A stretch of 54,343 nt of DNA from positions 1-54,343 of the forward strand of contig JAIRXU010000050.1 of the NCBI GenBank assembly GCA_031268095.1, written 5' to 3'. The position numbers and the translations under genes are program-made. A model generated the notes under the pieces. It made no database searches, was not told the DNA's origin, and saw only the letters and a program-made list of their open reading frames with translations. This DNA comes from Oscillospiraceae bacterium. Lineage in GTDB: Bacteria; Bacillota; Clostridia; Oscillospirales; Acutalibacteraceae. Below, piece by piece: positions 43,930-52,181 of the stretch (position 1 is the stretch's first letter; each line of letters begins with the position of its first letter).

Positions 43930-43953
43930 CCTCTGAACATTTTCGTTCAGAGG
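43930..43953 (-). terminator. Terminator after the flavoprotein gene
   Basis: CCTCTGAAC/GTTCAGAGG, 9-bp perfect stem with a 6-nt loop. It overlaps the flavoprotein stop codon and is followed on the minus strand by ACTCTTTATG. Confidence 0.65.
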
Positions 43954-45155
43954 CTTTTGCCTGCGATTTTGCCGGCCAGCCGGCCCGAGGCCCAGGCCCA
44001 GTGCAGCGAAAAGCCGCCGCACCCGCCGTCCACATCCAGCACCTCTCCGCAAGCGAACAGCCCCGGCACCAAGCGGGATTCCATCGACGCCGGGTCGAAC
44101 TCCTCTGTCCGCGCGCCACCCGCCGTACTCTGGGCATGGGTGAAGCCGCGGGTTCCTGTCAGGCAAAGCGGCAGACGCTTCAGCAGCGCTGCCAAAGCTG
44201 GGATTCCAGCTGCCGGAAGGGCGTTTCCCGGATTCCAGCCGCCCGCCCGCAGCAGGGCTGTTCCGACACGTTTGGGCAGCAGCCCCGCCAGCAACTGCTC
44301 CGCCGACGCGCCGGGGCAGGCGGACCACAATTCCCCCAGCAGCACACAGAGCGCGGAAAGCCCGCAATCCGCCGCAAGGTCCAGCACAGCGGTCGCCCCA
44401 TCCTCATAGGCGCGGCTGACCTCCATGGCGGCAATGCCGGACAGACCGTCCTCCGTAAAGAGGATCTCCCCCTGGGCCGCGCGCAGAAGCGTCCCGTCCG
44501 TACGCTCCAGCGAGACTGTTCCCCGCACCCGCAGGCCCTTGCACTGCGGCGGGAGGGGAGAACCGGAAACCAACTGCACCAGGGAAGGCCGGGGGGGAAC
44601 CACCGTATGCCCCAGGGCGCGCAGCAAAGCGAACCCAGAGCCGTCCGACCCCTGGGCAGGCGCGGCGCAGCCCCCGGCGGCCAGGATCACCCGCCGGGCC
44701 AGGAGGATCCCATTCACACAGAAATCGCCCTTCCCGCGTTCCAGCGTAAAAACAGGGCTATCGCAGCGCAGGTCCGCGCCGGACCGCTCCAGTCCGAACC
44801 GCAGCGCGTCCAGGACGGAGGCCGCCGCCAGGCTGCGGGGATAGAGCCGTCCTTCCCCGTCCGTGACCGTCACCAAGCCCAGAGAACGAAAGAACGCCTC
44901 GCAGGCGGCGGGCGGAAAAGCTTCCAGCGCCGGCAGGGCAAAGGCACGGTTGTGATAATCATGCGCCAGGACGGCACGGTTGCTGAGGTTGCAGCGGCCG
45001 TTGCCGGTCGCCAGGATCTTTTTCCCCGCCCGGGGCATCCGCTCCAACAGCAAAATCCTGTGCCCCGGCGCAAGCTGTCCGGCAGTAATCGCCGCCGTCA
45101 GCCCCGACGCTCCCGCCCCGATGATCACCAAATCAAACGATTCCATCCGTTCCAT
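43947..45155 (-). CDS. HI0933/BaiN-family FAD-dependent flavoprotein
   Basis: About 402 residues. The N-terminal dinucleotide fold is LVIIGAGASGLTAAITAGQL, followed by the family hallmark GKKILATGNGRCNLSN. Other matches are VILAAGGCAAPAQGSDGSGF, ILFTEDGLSGIAAMEVSRA, GTRGFTHAQSTAGG and LFACGEVLDVDGGCGGFSLH at the FAD-binding C-terminus. These cytoplasmic oxidoreductases are widespread; one clostridial member (BaiN) acts on bile acids, but most substrates are unknown. The start at 45155 was chosen because it overlaps the upstream stop by one base (TGATG). Third gene of the GH3 operon. Confidence 0.88.
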   Translation of the reverse strand: MERMESFDLVIIGAGASGLTAAITAGQLAPGHRILLLERMPRAGKKILATGNGRCNLSNRAVLAHDYHNRAFALPALEAFPPAACEAFFRSLGLVTVTDGEGRLYPRSLAAASVLDALRFGLERSGADLRCDSPVFTLERGKGDFCVNGILLARRVILAAGGCAAPAQGSDGSGFALLRALGHTVVPPRPSLVQLVSGSPLPPQCKGLRVRGTVSLERTDGTLLRAAQGEILFTEDGLSGIAAMEVSRAYEDGATAVLDLAADCGLSALCVLLGELWSACPGASAEQLLAGLLPKRVGTALLRAGGWNPGNALPAAGIPALAALLKRLPLCLTGTRGFTHAQSTAGGARTEEFDPASMESRLVPGLFACGEVLDVDGGCGGFSLHWAWASGRLAGKIAGKSL

Positions 45156-45496
45156 CAGCGCAGCCACCCATACCGTTTCAAATCGACGGTCCCATCCGCA
45201 GAGGGCACTCCCTCGGCCGCCAGAAGGTCACTCTGGGCCTCGCCGCCGCCAAAGGCGAACCCGGGGCAGACCCGGCCTTCCCGGTTGACCACCCGATGAC
45301 AGGGCACCCGGCCCGGGTCAGGGTTGCGGTGCAGGGCAAAGCCAACCACCCGCGCCCAGCGGGGGTTCCCCGCCAGCCGGGCAATCTGGCCATACGTCGC
45401 CACCCGGCCGGGGGGAATCTGCCGCACGATATCGTAAATCAAAGCAAACGCGCCGGACGCCCCGCCGGACGCTTTGTTCGCGGTGGGTTCCTTCAT
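45155..45496 (-). CDS. Short O6-alkylguanine alkyltransferase-like protein (Ogt/ATL)
   Basis: 113 residues, only the C-terminal DNA-binding and active-site domain of the Ogt family: YDIVRQIPPGRVATYGQIAR (helix-turn-helix), FALHRNPDPGRVPCHRVVN with the acceptor cysteine at residue 66, and GFAFGGGEAQSDLLAAEGV. Alkyltransferase-like proteins of this length usually have Trp or Ala instead of Cys; here PCHR is intact, so real dealkylation is possible although the N-terminal Ogt domain is missing. The start overlaps the GH3 stop (ATGA) and the stop overlaps the flavoprotein start. Confidence 0.85.
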   Translation of the reverse strand: MKEPTANKASGGASGAFALIYDIVRQIPPGRVATYGQIARLAGNPRWARVVGFALHRNPDPGRVPCHRVVNREGRVCPGFAFGGGEAQSDLLAAEGVPSADGTVDLKRYGWLR

Positions 45497-47967
45497 TTGT
45501 CACAAATCACTTTCTTAACCGCCTGCACACCGCCCAGGAAGAGGGTTCCCAGGGAACGCAAGAGGTGTTCGTCGTTGAGGATGGAGACGATCGCTTCGCC
45601 CATGGCCTCCGTCAGCAGTCCCTGCGACATGGCCGCCATGGACCGCAGGGGCATCTCCGTCACGCCGGAAAGCAGCACTTCCTCCCCGCCGATGTCGCCC
45701 ATTTTGCTCGCCCCCAGCTTCATGACCAATTTCGCGGCGGCGAGGATGCGGCGGCCCCACTTGGAGGTCTGGGCCTCTTCGAGCGTACTGCCGAGGTGGA
45801 TGCGGCTATTTTCCGGAAGGTGCGCCGCCGGAAGCGGGAAACCCAGCAGAGCCTCGAACTCCGCAGCCGGGATGTCGTGCACCGCGCCGCTCTCGTAATG
45901 CGGCAAAGCAAGGCCTTCGTAGGGAGCGGCAACATCCGGCGCGCCTTCTACCGCGACCGATGCGGCCAGGCGAACGTCCCGGCTGGACGCGGCTGCCAAA
46001 ATCTGATAATTCCCGTTTTCGACCGCCCAGTCTCCCAGGCCCGTATGATAGTACGAAAACGACCGCGCGTCCAGCGTCACGGTAACAGTCCCGCTTTCTC
46101 CAGCCTTCAGGAAAATTTTCGCGAACCCCTTGAGTTCTTTCGGCGCGCGGAAAACGGCGCTGTCCGGCGCGGCAACGTAAATCTGGACGATTTCCGCCGC
46201 GTCAAAATCCCCGGTATTGGTGACGGTCAGCGCGACGTCCAGCGTATCGTCCGGGGTGATGCTCTCCGCCGAAAGCGTCAGATCGCTGTAAGCAAAAGTG
46301 GTGTATGTCAGGCCGTACCCGAAGGGGAATTGGACGGTCTTCTCCGCCTTGTCGTAGTACCGGTAGCCAACATAGATTCCTTCGCGGTACTCCACCGTCA
46401 GCGGATTTCCCGGGAAATTTTCATAGCAGGGGGTATCCTGGAGCCGGAGGGGGAAGGTTTCGGCCAACTTGCCGCAGGGACTCTGCGCTCCGAAAAGCAG
46501 ATCTACCTGCGCCCCGCCAACGGCTTCGCCCCCCAGGTGGGATTCCAGCACCGCGCTGACTTCGTCCAGCCAGGGCAGGATCACCGGCGAACCATTGTGC
46601 AGCACCACGACGACGTTCGGCTGCACCTTCGCCACGGCACGGATCAGTTCGTTCTGGCAGGGGGGCAGGTCCAGGTGCCGCCGGTCCGCGCCCTCGGATT
46701 CCATCGTCTCCGGCAGTCCGGCAAAGATCACCGCCACGTCACTTTCCTTCGCCAGGGACACGGCCTGCTGCGTCAGGACGGGGTCGTACTCATAATCCGT
46801 GACGCGGAAGCCTTCGGCGTAGCTGACGTCGGCGCCCTCCAGCTGGCTGGCCGCTTCCAGCGCGCTGGTCACCCGGTAAGAATTGATGTGGGAACTGCCG
46901 CCGCCCTGGAACCGCGGCTGCTGGGCAAACCCGCCCAGGAAAGCGACTTTCTGCGTTTTTTTCAGAGGCAGAACGCCGTCATTTTTCAGCAGCACCATGG
47001 TTTCTCGGGCAACGGCGCGGGCCTTCTCGTGCTCCGCGTCCCAATCCACCGCCGGGACCTCGGCTTCTTCCGCCGCCAGACGGGCGGCCACCTTCGCCAC
47101 CAATGTCAGGATGCGCTCGCAGGCGGCGTCCAGCGCGGACTCCTCCATCTCGCCGCTTTCGACCGCGGCAATCAGCTTGCCGGTATTGAACTGCCCGCTC
47201 CCGGGCATCTCAAGATCCAGCCCGGCAGGCAGGCCCTTGACCCGGTTGCTGACCGCGCCCCAGTCGGAGATCACCGCGCCGGCGAACCCCCATTCGTGCC
47301 GGAGAATATCCGTCAGCAGCCGCTTGTTTTCGGAACAATAGAGCCCTTCGAAAAGCCGGTTATAGGCACACATCACCGTCCAGGGGTCGGCGCGTTTCAC
47401 CGTCTGTTCGAAGGCGGGGAAATAGATTTCCCGCAGCGTCCGCTCGTCCGCCACGGACCGCACCGTCATGCGGCGCTTCTCCTGGTTGTTGGCGGCGAAA
47501 TGCTTGATGCTCACGCCGACTTGCTTAGACTGCACACCATTGGTGTAGCTCACGGCCAGTTCCCCCGCCAGGTAGGGGTCTTCCGAAAAATATTCGAAAT
47601 TCCGTCCGCAAAGCGGCGAGCGTTTGATATTCACCGCCGGGCCCAGCAGTACGCCCAGGGCTTCCCGGCGGCATTCCTCGCCTAAAGTCTCTCCCAGCCG
47701 GCGCAGCAGCGCCCGGTCGAAGGACGAGGCGGTGCCGGCCGCCGTTGGGAAGCAGACGGCCTTGATGCTGTCATTGATCCCCAGGTGATCCGCTTTGTCG
47801 CTCTGCTTGCGCAGTCCGTGCGGACCGTCGCTAACCATGATGCTGGGAATATCCAGCCGCTCCACATCCAATGTATGCCAGAAATCCTTCCCCGTCACCA
47901 TCTGCGCTTTCTCTTGCAGCGTCAGCTTCGCGACCAGCGCCCTGATGTTCTCCAAATTTTTCTGCAT
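45493..47967 (-). CDS. Glycoside hydrolase family 3 (beta-glucosidase-like)
   Basis: 824 residues. The GH3 barrel carries LTLQEKAQMVTGKDFWHT, SDGPHGLRKQ, GPAVNIKRSPLCGRNFEYFS, SIKHFAANNQE and the nucleophile aspartate in GAVISDWGAVSNR. The second alpha/beta domain has VLPLKKTQKVAFLGGFAQQP and GLPETMESEGADRRHLDLP, followed by a fibronectin-III-like domain (TVTNTGDFDAAEIVQIYVA). About 120 extra C-terminal residues (from AAEFEALLGFPLPA) are seen in other clostridial GH3 enzymes. No signal peptide, so cytoplasmic action on imported glycosides. AAGGAGG precedes the ATG. First gene of a coupled three-gene operon. Confidence 0.93.
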   Translation of the reverse strand: MQKNLENIRALVAKLTLQEKAQMVTGKDFWHTLDVERLDIPSIMVSDGPHGLRKQSDKADHLGINDSIKAVCFPTAAGTASSFDRALLRRLGETLGEECRREALGVLLGPAVNIKRSPLCGRNFEYFSEDPYLAGELAVSYTNGVQSKQVGVSIKHFAANNQEKRRMTVRSVADERTLREIYFPAFEQTVKRADPWTVMCAYNRLFEGLYCSENKRLLTDILRHEWGFAGAVISDWGAVSNRVKGLPAGLDLEMPGSGQFNTGKLIAAVESGEMEESALDAACERILTLVAKVAARLAAEEAEVPAVDWDAEHEKARAVARETMVLLKNDGVLPLKKTQKVAFLGGFAQQPRFQGGGSSHINSYRVTSALEAASQLEGADVSYAEGFRVTDYEYDPVLTQQAVSLAKESDVAVIFAGLPETMESEGADRRHLDLPPCQNELIRAVAKVQPNVVVVLHNGSPVILPWLDEVSAVLESHLGGEAVGGAQVDLLFGAQSPCGKLAETFPLRLQDTPCYENFPGNPLTVEYREGIYVGYRYYDKAEKTVQFPFGYGLTYTTFAYSDLTLSAESITPDDTLDVALTVTNTGDFDAAEIVQIYVAAPDSAVFRAPKELKGFAKIFLKAGESGTVTVTLDARSFSYYHTGLGDWAVENGNYQILAAASSRDVRLAASVAVEGAPDVAAPYEGLALPHYESGAVHDIPAAEFEALLGFPLPAAHLPENSRIHLGSTLEEAQTSKWGRRILAAAKLVMKLGASKMGDIGGEEVLLSGVTEMPLRSMAAMSQGLLTEAMGEAIVSILNDEHLLRSLGTLFLGGVQAVKKVICDK

Positions 47968-48012
47968 CTGTTTGCAGCCTCCTTATGTATACTCGCCAAA
48001 ATGATTGCATTC

Positions 48013-48041
48013 ATTATGCCATATTTACGCGGAAATTACAA
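48013..48041 (-). promoter_or_regulatory. Promoter of the GH3 operon
   Basis: Minus strand TTGTAA (48041-48036), 17-nt spacer, CATAAT (48018-48013), about 45 nt before the ATG. Confidence 0.65.
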
Positions 48042-48102
48042 GTCATTTGCTCGTTCCAGATAAAAATTTTTCTCATGCGGCCGATTTTTCGTGTGCGCTG
48101 TC

Positions 48103-48131
48103 TTGCCTCCGCCGCCGCTTTGTGCTATAAT
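48103..48131 (+). promoter_or_regulatory. nadB promoter
   Basis: TTGCCT (48103-48108), 17-nt spacer, TATAAT (48126-48131). Divergent from the GH3 promoter. Confidence 0.75.
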
Positions 48132-48169
48132 GTATTTTGTTGAATTATATGTTGCGTTTTTGGGCAATC

Positions 48170-48189
48170 GGAGGAAATGGGAGGAAATG
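48170..48189 (+). repeat. Tandem duplication of ribosome site and ATG before nadB
   Basis: GGAGGAAATG occurs twice in tandem (48170-48179, 48180-48189). The first ATG (48177) opens a 15-codon reading frame out of register with nadB and overlapping its start; the second ATG (48187) is in the nadB frame. Confidence 0.6.
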
Positions 48190-48192
48190 GGC

Positions 48193-49701
48193 GTGGAAGA
48201 ACAAGTATTTACAGATTGCTATGACGTCATTATTATCGGCAGCGGATTGGCCGGACTTTATACGGCGCTCCAATTGGCGGAGCCTCTGACCCCCGGCGGG
48301 GCGCTGCCCCGGGTATTGATGCTGTCCAAACAGCGCAGCGATATTTCTGGCAGTTCCCTGGCGCAGGGGGGGGTTGCCGCCGTGTTGCAGGAGGACGAAG
48401 ACGACAGCTTCGACCTGCACGCGACGGATACCCTCGTCGCCGGGGGATACCAGAACGATGTGGCCGCGGTGGACCGGCTGGTCCGGGAAGGACCGGAGGA
48501 TGTGCGCCGGGTGATGGAACTGGGCGTAGAGTTTGACCGAAGCCCCGACGGGGAACTGAATAAGACGCTGGAAGGCGGCCACAGCCGCCGCCGCATCGTT
48601 CATCACGCCGATCAGACCGGCAAAGAGATGGTGGATAAACTGTTGCTGGCGGTGCGGCCGCTGCGCAATGTGACGCTGCTGGAAGAAGTCGTCGCCTGCG
48701 GGGCAGAAGCGGTGGAACGCGGTTTCGCGGTAGACATCCTTTGGGGCGGCGCGCTGCGCAGGGTCTACGGCAGTTACCTGTTGCTGGCCACCGGCGGCAT
48801 CGGCCGGGTGTACCGCTTCACCACCAACCCCCCCGTTTCCACCGGAGATGGTATTCGCATCGCCTATGAACTCGGCGCGGCAATCCGGCATCTTTCCTAC
48901 GTTCAGTTCCATCCCACCGCCTTCGACTCGCCGGAGAGCGGGGAGCAATTTTTGATCAGCGAAGCGGTCCGGGGGGAAGGGGCGACCCTGCTCAACTGCC
49001 GCAGGGAACGCTTCATGGACCGCTATGACCCCCGGCTGGAACTGGCTCCCCGGGACGTCGTTTCCCGCGCGATTCTGATGGAGTCCCGCCGGACCGATTC
49101 CCGGCGCTTTTACCTGGATATCCGCCACAAGGGGAAGGCTTTCCTCGAACACCGTTTCCCGGCCATTTACGCGGCCTGCCTGGAGCGGGGTGTGGACATT
49201 GCGGAGGACCTGATCCCCATCTTTCCCTGTCAGCATTACCTGATGGGAGGAATTGATGTTGATCTCTCCAGCCGCGCCACCCTTCCCCGGCTCTACGCCG
49301 CCGGGGAGTGCGCCCACACGGGGCTGCACGGGGGAAACCGCCTGGCCAGCAACTCCCTGCCGGAAGCCCTGGTTTTTGGCCGGCACGCCGCCTGGGACAT
49401 CCTTGCGCGTCTGCGCGCCGGGGAACCGGGCGTCCAGCCTTCCGTGGCGGCAACGGATCCGGGGCGGGAAGAACCGGTTCCGGAGTGGATGCGGGGCCTG
49501 CGGGAAGAGATCCAGGAAACCATGCAGCGGGCCAGTTTCGTCTTCCCGGACAAAGCCCTGATCCCCGAAGCGGCCCGGCGCATGCGGGCGCTCTACGAAC
49601 GTCTGCGGACGCAGCCCGTCCGCTCCCGGGAGCATGCCGAAATCCGCTCCCTGGCCTGCGTAGCCGCGCTGATCCTGGAAGAGGAACAGCGGCGGAGCTG
49701 A
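48193..49701 (+). CDS. nadB: L-aspartate oxidase
   Basis: About 502 residues. FAD fold DVIIIGSGLAGLYTALQL, then SGSSLAQGGVAAVLQEDED, HATDTLVAGGYQNDVAAVDR, EGGHSRRRIVHHADQTGKEM, LLLATGGIGRVYRFTTNP, SYVQFHPTAF, LISEAVRGEGATLLN, HYLMGGIDVD and GECAHTGLHGGNRLASNSLP: the succinate dehydrogenase/NadB family. It oxidises aspartate to iminoaspartate for NAD synthesis. I prefer the GTG at 48193 (8 nt after GGAGG); ATG at 48187 is in frame but only 2 nt from the site. nadC follows, but nadA, usually the middle gene, is not in the window. Confidence 0.93.
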   Translation: MEEQVFTDCYDVIIIGSGLAGLYTALQLAEPLTPGGALPRVLMLSKQRSDISGSSLAQGGVAAVLQEDEDDSFDLHATDTLVAGGYQNDVAAVDRLVREGPEDVRRVMELGVEFDRSPDGELNKTLEGGHSRRRIVHHADQTGKEMVDKLLLAVRPLRNVTLLEEVVACGAEAVERGFAVDILWGGALRRVYGSYLLLATGGIGRVYRFTTNPPVSTGDGIRIAYELGAAIRHLSYVQFHPTAFDSPESGEQFLISEAVRGEGATLLNCRRERFMDRYDPRLELAPRDVVSRAILMESRRTDSRRFYLDIRHKGKAFLEHRFPAIYAACLERGVDIAEDLIPIFPCQHYLMGGIDVDLSSRATLPRLYAAGECAHTGLHGGNRLASNSLPEALVFGRHAAWDILARLRAGEPGVQPSVAATDPGREEPVPEWMRGLREEIQETMQRASFVFPDKALIPEAARRMRALYERLRTQPVRSREHAEIRSLACVAALILEEEQRRS

Positions 49702-49752
49702 CTCTTTCCATCCCTAATCGTTTAAATCAAACAAAGAAACGGAGAATGCCGA

Positions 49753-50616
49753 ATGCTGCCATGGTATACTGTCGATGAAGTGATCCAGCGGGCCTTGCGG
49801 GAGGATATTTCGTATGTGGACCTCTCCTGCGAATATCTGTTCGATGCGGAGCAGCGCAGCCGGGCGCGCTTTGTCGCCGTCCGGGACGGGACGCTCTGCG
49901 GACTGGACATTGCGCTGCGGGTGTTCGACTTGCTGGATTCGGGGTTCTCTGTCGCGGCCCGGCGGCGGGACGGGGAACGCTTCGCCCCCGGAGACGTCCT
50001 GGCGGAATTCGAAGGCAGCACGGTACAGCTGCTCCAGGGGGAACGCACGGCTTTGAACCTGCTCCAGCATTTGTCTGGCGTCGCCTCCGCGACGGCGCGG
50101 CTGGTTTCTCTCGTGGCGGGCACGGGAGCGCAGATCACCGACACGCGCAAGACTTTGCCGGGGCTGCGGGCGCTGCAAAAATATGCTGTCACCTGCGGCG
50201 GCGGGAAGAACCACCGCTTCAATCTCTCCGACGGCGTTATTATTAAGGACAACCACATTGACGCCTGTGGCTCCATTGGGGCAGCGGTGGCGGCGGTGCG
50301 CCGCCGGGTGGGACACATGGTCAAAATCGAGGTCGAGACGCGCAACCTGGCCGAGGTCCGCGAGGCGCTAGACGCTGAAGCAGACATTATCATGCTGGAT
50401 AATATGTCCTTGGACGACATGCGCGCGGCGGTCACGCTAATCCGGACGGCCAGCCCGCTGGGCGCCAGTTCTCCCCGTAAGATCCTGCTGGAAGCTTCCG
50501 GCGACGTGACGGAAGAGAACGTCCGTGCGGTGGCGGAAACGGGCGTGGACATCGTCTCCCTCGGCGCGCTGACCCACTCCGTCAAGGCGGCCAATATTTC
50601 AATGCGGATCGGATAA
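49753..50616 (+). CDS. nadC: Nicotinate-nucleotide pyrophosphorylase (carboxylating)
   Basis: 287 residues. EDISYVDLSCEYLF, GDVLAEFEGSTVQLLQGERT, ALNLLQHLSGVAS, DTRKTLPGLRALQKYAVTCG, GGGKNHRFNLSDGVIIKDNH and VEVETRNLAEV, all diagnostic of NadC, which makes nicotinate mononucleotide from quinolinate. CGGAGA precedes the ATG. 51 nt after nadB in the same operon. Confidence 0.95.
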   Translation: MLPWYTVDEVIQRALREDISYVDLSCEYLFDAEQRSRARFVAVRDGTLCGLDIALRVFDLLDSGFSVAARRRDGERFAPGDVLAEFEGSTVQLLQGERTALNLLQHLSGVASATARLVSLVAGTGAQITDTRKTLPGLRALQKYAVTCGGGKNHRFNLSDGVIIKDNHIDACGSIGAAVAAVRRRVGHMVKIEVETRNLAEVREALDAEADIIMLDNMSLDDMRAAVTLIRTASPLGASSPRKILLEASGDVTEENVRAVAETGVDIVSLGALTHSVKAANISMRIG

Positions 50617-50697
50617 GCGGACCCGCAGGCGTCTTGTATTTTCATTGTACATTATTTATTGCGCAATGCGCATCGCGTACAGCGCAAGGAGAAGGCT

Positions 50698-51294
50698 ATG
50701 AAGCGTCCTTTTGTGATTGGCGTCGCAGGCGGGAGCGCCAGCGGAAAATCAACGTTTGCGCGGTCGCTGTGCGCGTCGCTTGGTGACGCTGCGCTGGTGA
50801 TTCCAATGGATTCCTATTATTTTCCGGAAGAGCAATTGCCCCGCGTCTGCGCGCCCGTTACCGGCAAGCTCTATCCGGATTACAATCAGCCTTCCAGCAT
50901 TGAACTGGGCAGGCTGAAGGCTGATCTGGCGTCGGCAATCACCGGCGGAATGAACCCGGTCATCCTCGTGGAAGGATTGTTCACGCTATGGGATCCCGAG
51001 ATCTTTGAGCAGCTGGACTGGAAGGTATTTATCGATTGTAAGGCCGACGAACGCGCCATCCGGCGGCTGCGGCGGAACATGTCCTGGGGCCGGTCATTTG
51101 ATCAGGTGGCGGACGTTTATCTGGATTTGGTTCGGTTTCGGCACGAGGAATACGTGGAGCCGACAAAGTGGCGCGCCGATTTCATCCTGAACGGCTCCAG
51201 ACCGTTTGACCTGGCCGTGGAATGGATGGCCGGATATGTGACGGCCTGCGTCCTTCCCCGGCAGGATCTCAAAAGCAAAACGCTCCCCATCTAA
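50698..51294 (+). CDS. Uridine kinase-like P-loop kinase
   Basis: 198 residues. Walker A GVAGGSASGKSTFA, then VIPMDSYYFPEEQLPR (uridine kinase DSYY motif), KLYPDYNQPSSIELGRLKAD, ILVEGLFTLWDPEIFEQLD (Walker B-like, EG) and DERAIRRLRRNMSWGRSFDQ (LID). The layout is that of the uridine kinase/phosphoribulokinase family, but the nucleoside pocket wording differs from classical Udk, so the acceptor is uncertain. AAGGAG precedes the ATG. It follows nadC by 81 nt, which include a GCGCAATGCGC palindromic stretch. A nicotinamide-riboside-type kinase role linked to nadBC is possible but only inference. Confidence 0.75.
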   Translation: MKRPFVIGVAGGSASGKSTFARSLCASLGDAALVIPMDSYYFPEEQLPRVCAPVTGKLYPDYNQPSSIELGRLKADLASAITGGMNPVILVEGLFTLWDPEIFEQLDWKVFIDCKADERAIRRLRRNMSWGRSFDQVADVYLDLVRFRHEEYVEPTKWRADFILNGSRPFDLAVEWMAGYVTACVLPRQDLKSKTLPI

Positions 51295-51319
51295 AATTCA
51301 TCAATATAGGAGGTACGTC

Positions 51320-52165
51320 ATGACATTTTGCACCAAATGCGGCAACCGGCTCGCCGACGAAGATGTGTTCTGTCCCGGCTGCGGAACGGTCAAGACCATC
51401 CCGTCGGCAGCCCCAGCAATCCCCGTGCCGCCGCCCAGCTATCCCCCGCCCCAGACGGCGCCCCCGCCCCCGCAGCCCCAGTATTACGCTCCGCAGCAGC
51501 CGTACTATACCCCCCAGACGGGCAATCCCGTCAAACAGACAAAGTACCCGCCTTTCGGCTTTCCGGCGGACTCCAAACTGCCGATGATCGCGGGGATCAT
51601 CACGGGCGTCAGCATCCTGCGGACCTTGATCAGCGCAATCTCTTATCTGGCCAGGAACGCCAGCGTCGCCGGCGTGGCAGCAAGCTATCTCCCCAGTCTG
51701 CTGACCTCCGTGCTGTTCCTCGTTCTCGTCTTGACCGCCGCCAAAAAGAAGCCGGGCCTGATGGCGATCTCGTTTGGGTGGGACACACTAGCCACGCTAT
51801 TTTCTGCGATCAGCGCTGGGATGATGGTGGCGACGCGAAACTTTCCTTCGCTAGATTCGTTCTATCTAAATTCGCTCATATCCAATAGCGCACGTCTGCT
51901 CTTTTGGATCGTCATTCTTGTGCTGTACCTCCAGGCCGTCCAGGGGAACGCCAAGAGCCGGACGCCGCTGCTCGCCGCCTACGGCGTTGTGCTGGCCTGG
52001 GACCTGGTGTGGGTGTTCGCTGGCGGGAGCGGGATCAACCTGGCGCAAATCCCGATGAGCTTACTGTATTACATCCTGGGTCACGCGCCGTACGCGCTGC
52101 TGTTCCTCGGGCTGCAACAGACGAAATCCGCGCAGGCCCCATCCCTAGGCTATCCCAATCAGTGA
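51320..52165 (+). CDS. Zinc-ribbon, proline-rich, multi-pass membrane protein
   Basis: 281 residues. Zinc ribbon FCTKCGNRLADEDVFCPGCG (residues 3-22), then a long Pro/Gln/Tyr-rich linker (PPPSYPPPQTAPPPPQPQYY), then five or six hydrophobic segments (from KLPMIAGIITGVSILRTLI to the last near IPMSLLYYILGHAPYALLFL). Such zinc_ribbon_2 proteins are common in Firmicutes with no known function. AGGAGG precedes the ATG. It leads a tight run of three genes with 16- and 10-nt gaps. Confidence 0.7.
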   Translation: MTFCTKCGNRLADEDVFCPGCGTVKTIPSAAPAIPVPPPSYPPPQTAPPPPQPQYYAPQQPYYTPQTGNPVKQTKYPPFGFPADSKLPMIAGIITGVSILRTLISAISYLARNASVAGVAASYLPSLLTSVLFLVLVLTAAKKKPGLMAISFGWDTLATLFSAISAGMMVATRNFPSLDSFYLNSLISNSARLLFWIVILVLYLQAVQGNAKSRTPLLAAYGVVLAWDLVWVFAGGSGINLAQIPMSLLYYILGHAPYALLFLGLQQTKSAQAPSLGYPNQ

Positions 52166-52181
52166 TAGGAGGTTTTTCTGT

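Noticed and set aside
45565-47685. Plus-strand open frame of about 700 codons opposite the GH3 gene
   Set aside because: Shadow frame; the GH3 motifs on the minus strand are complete.
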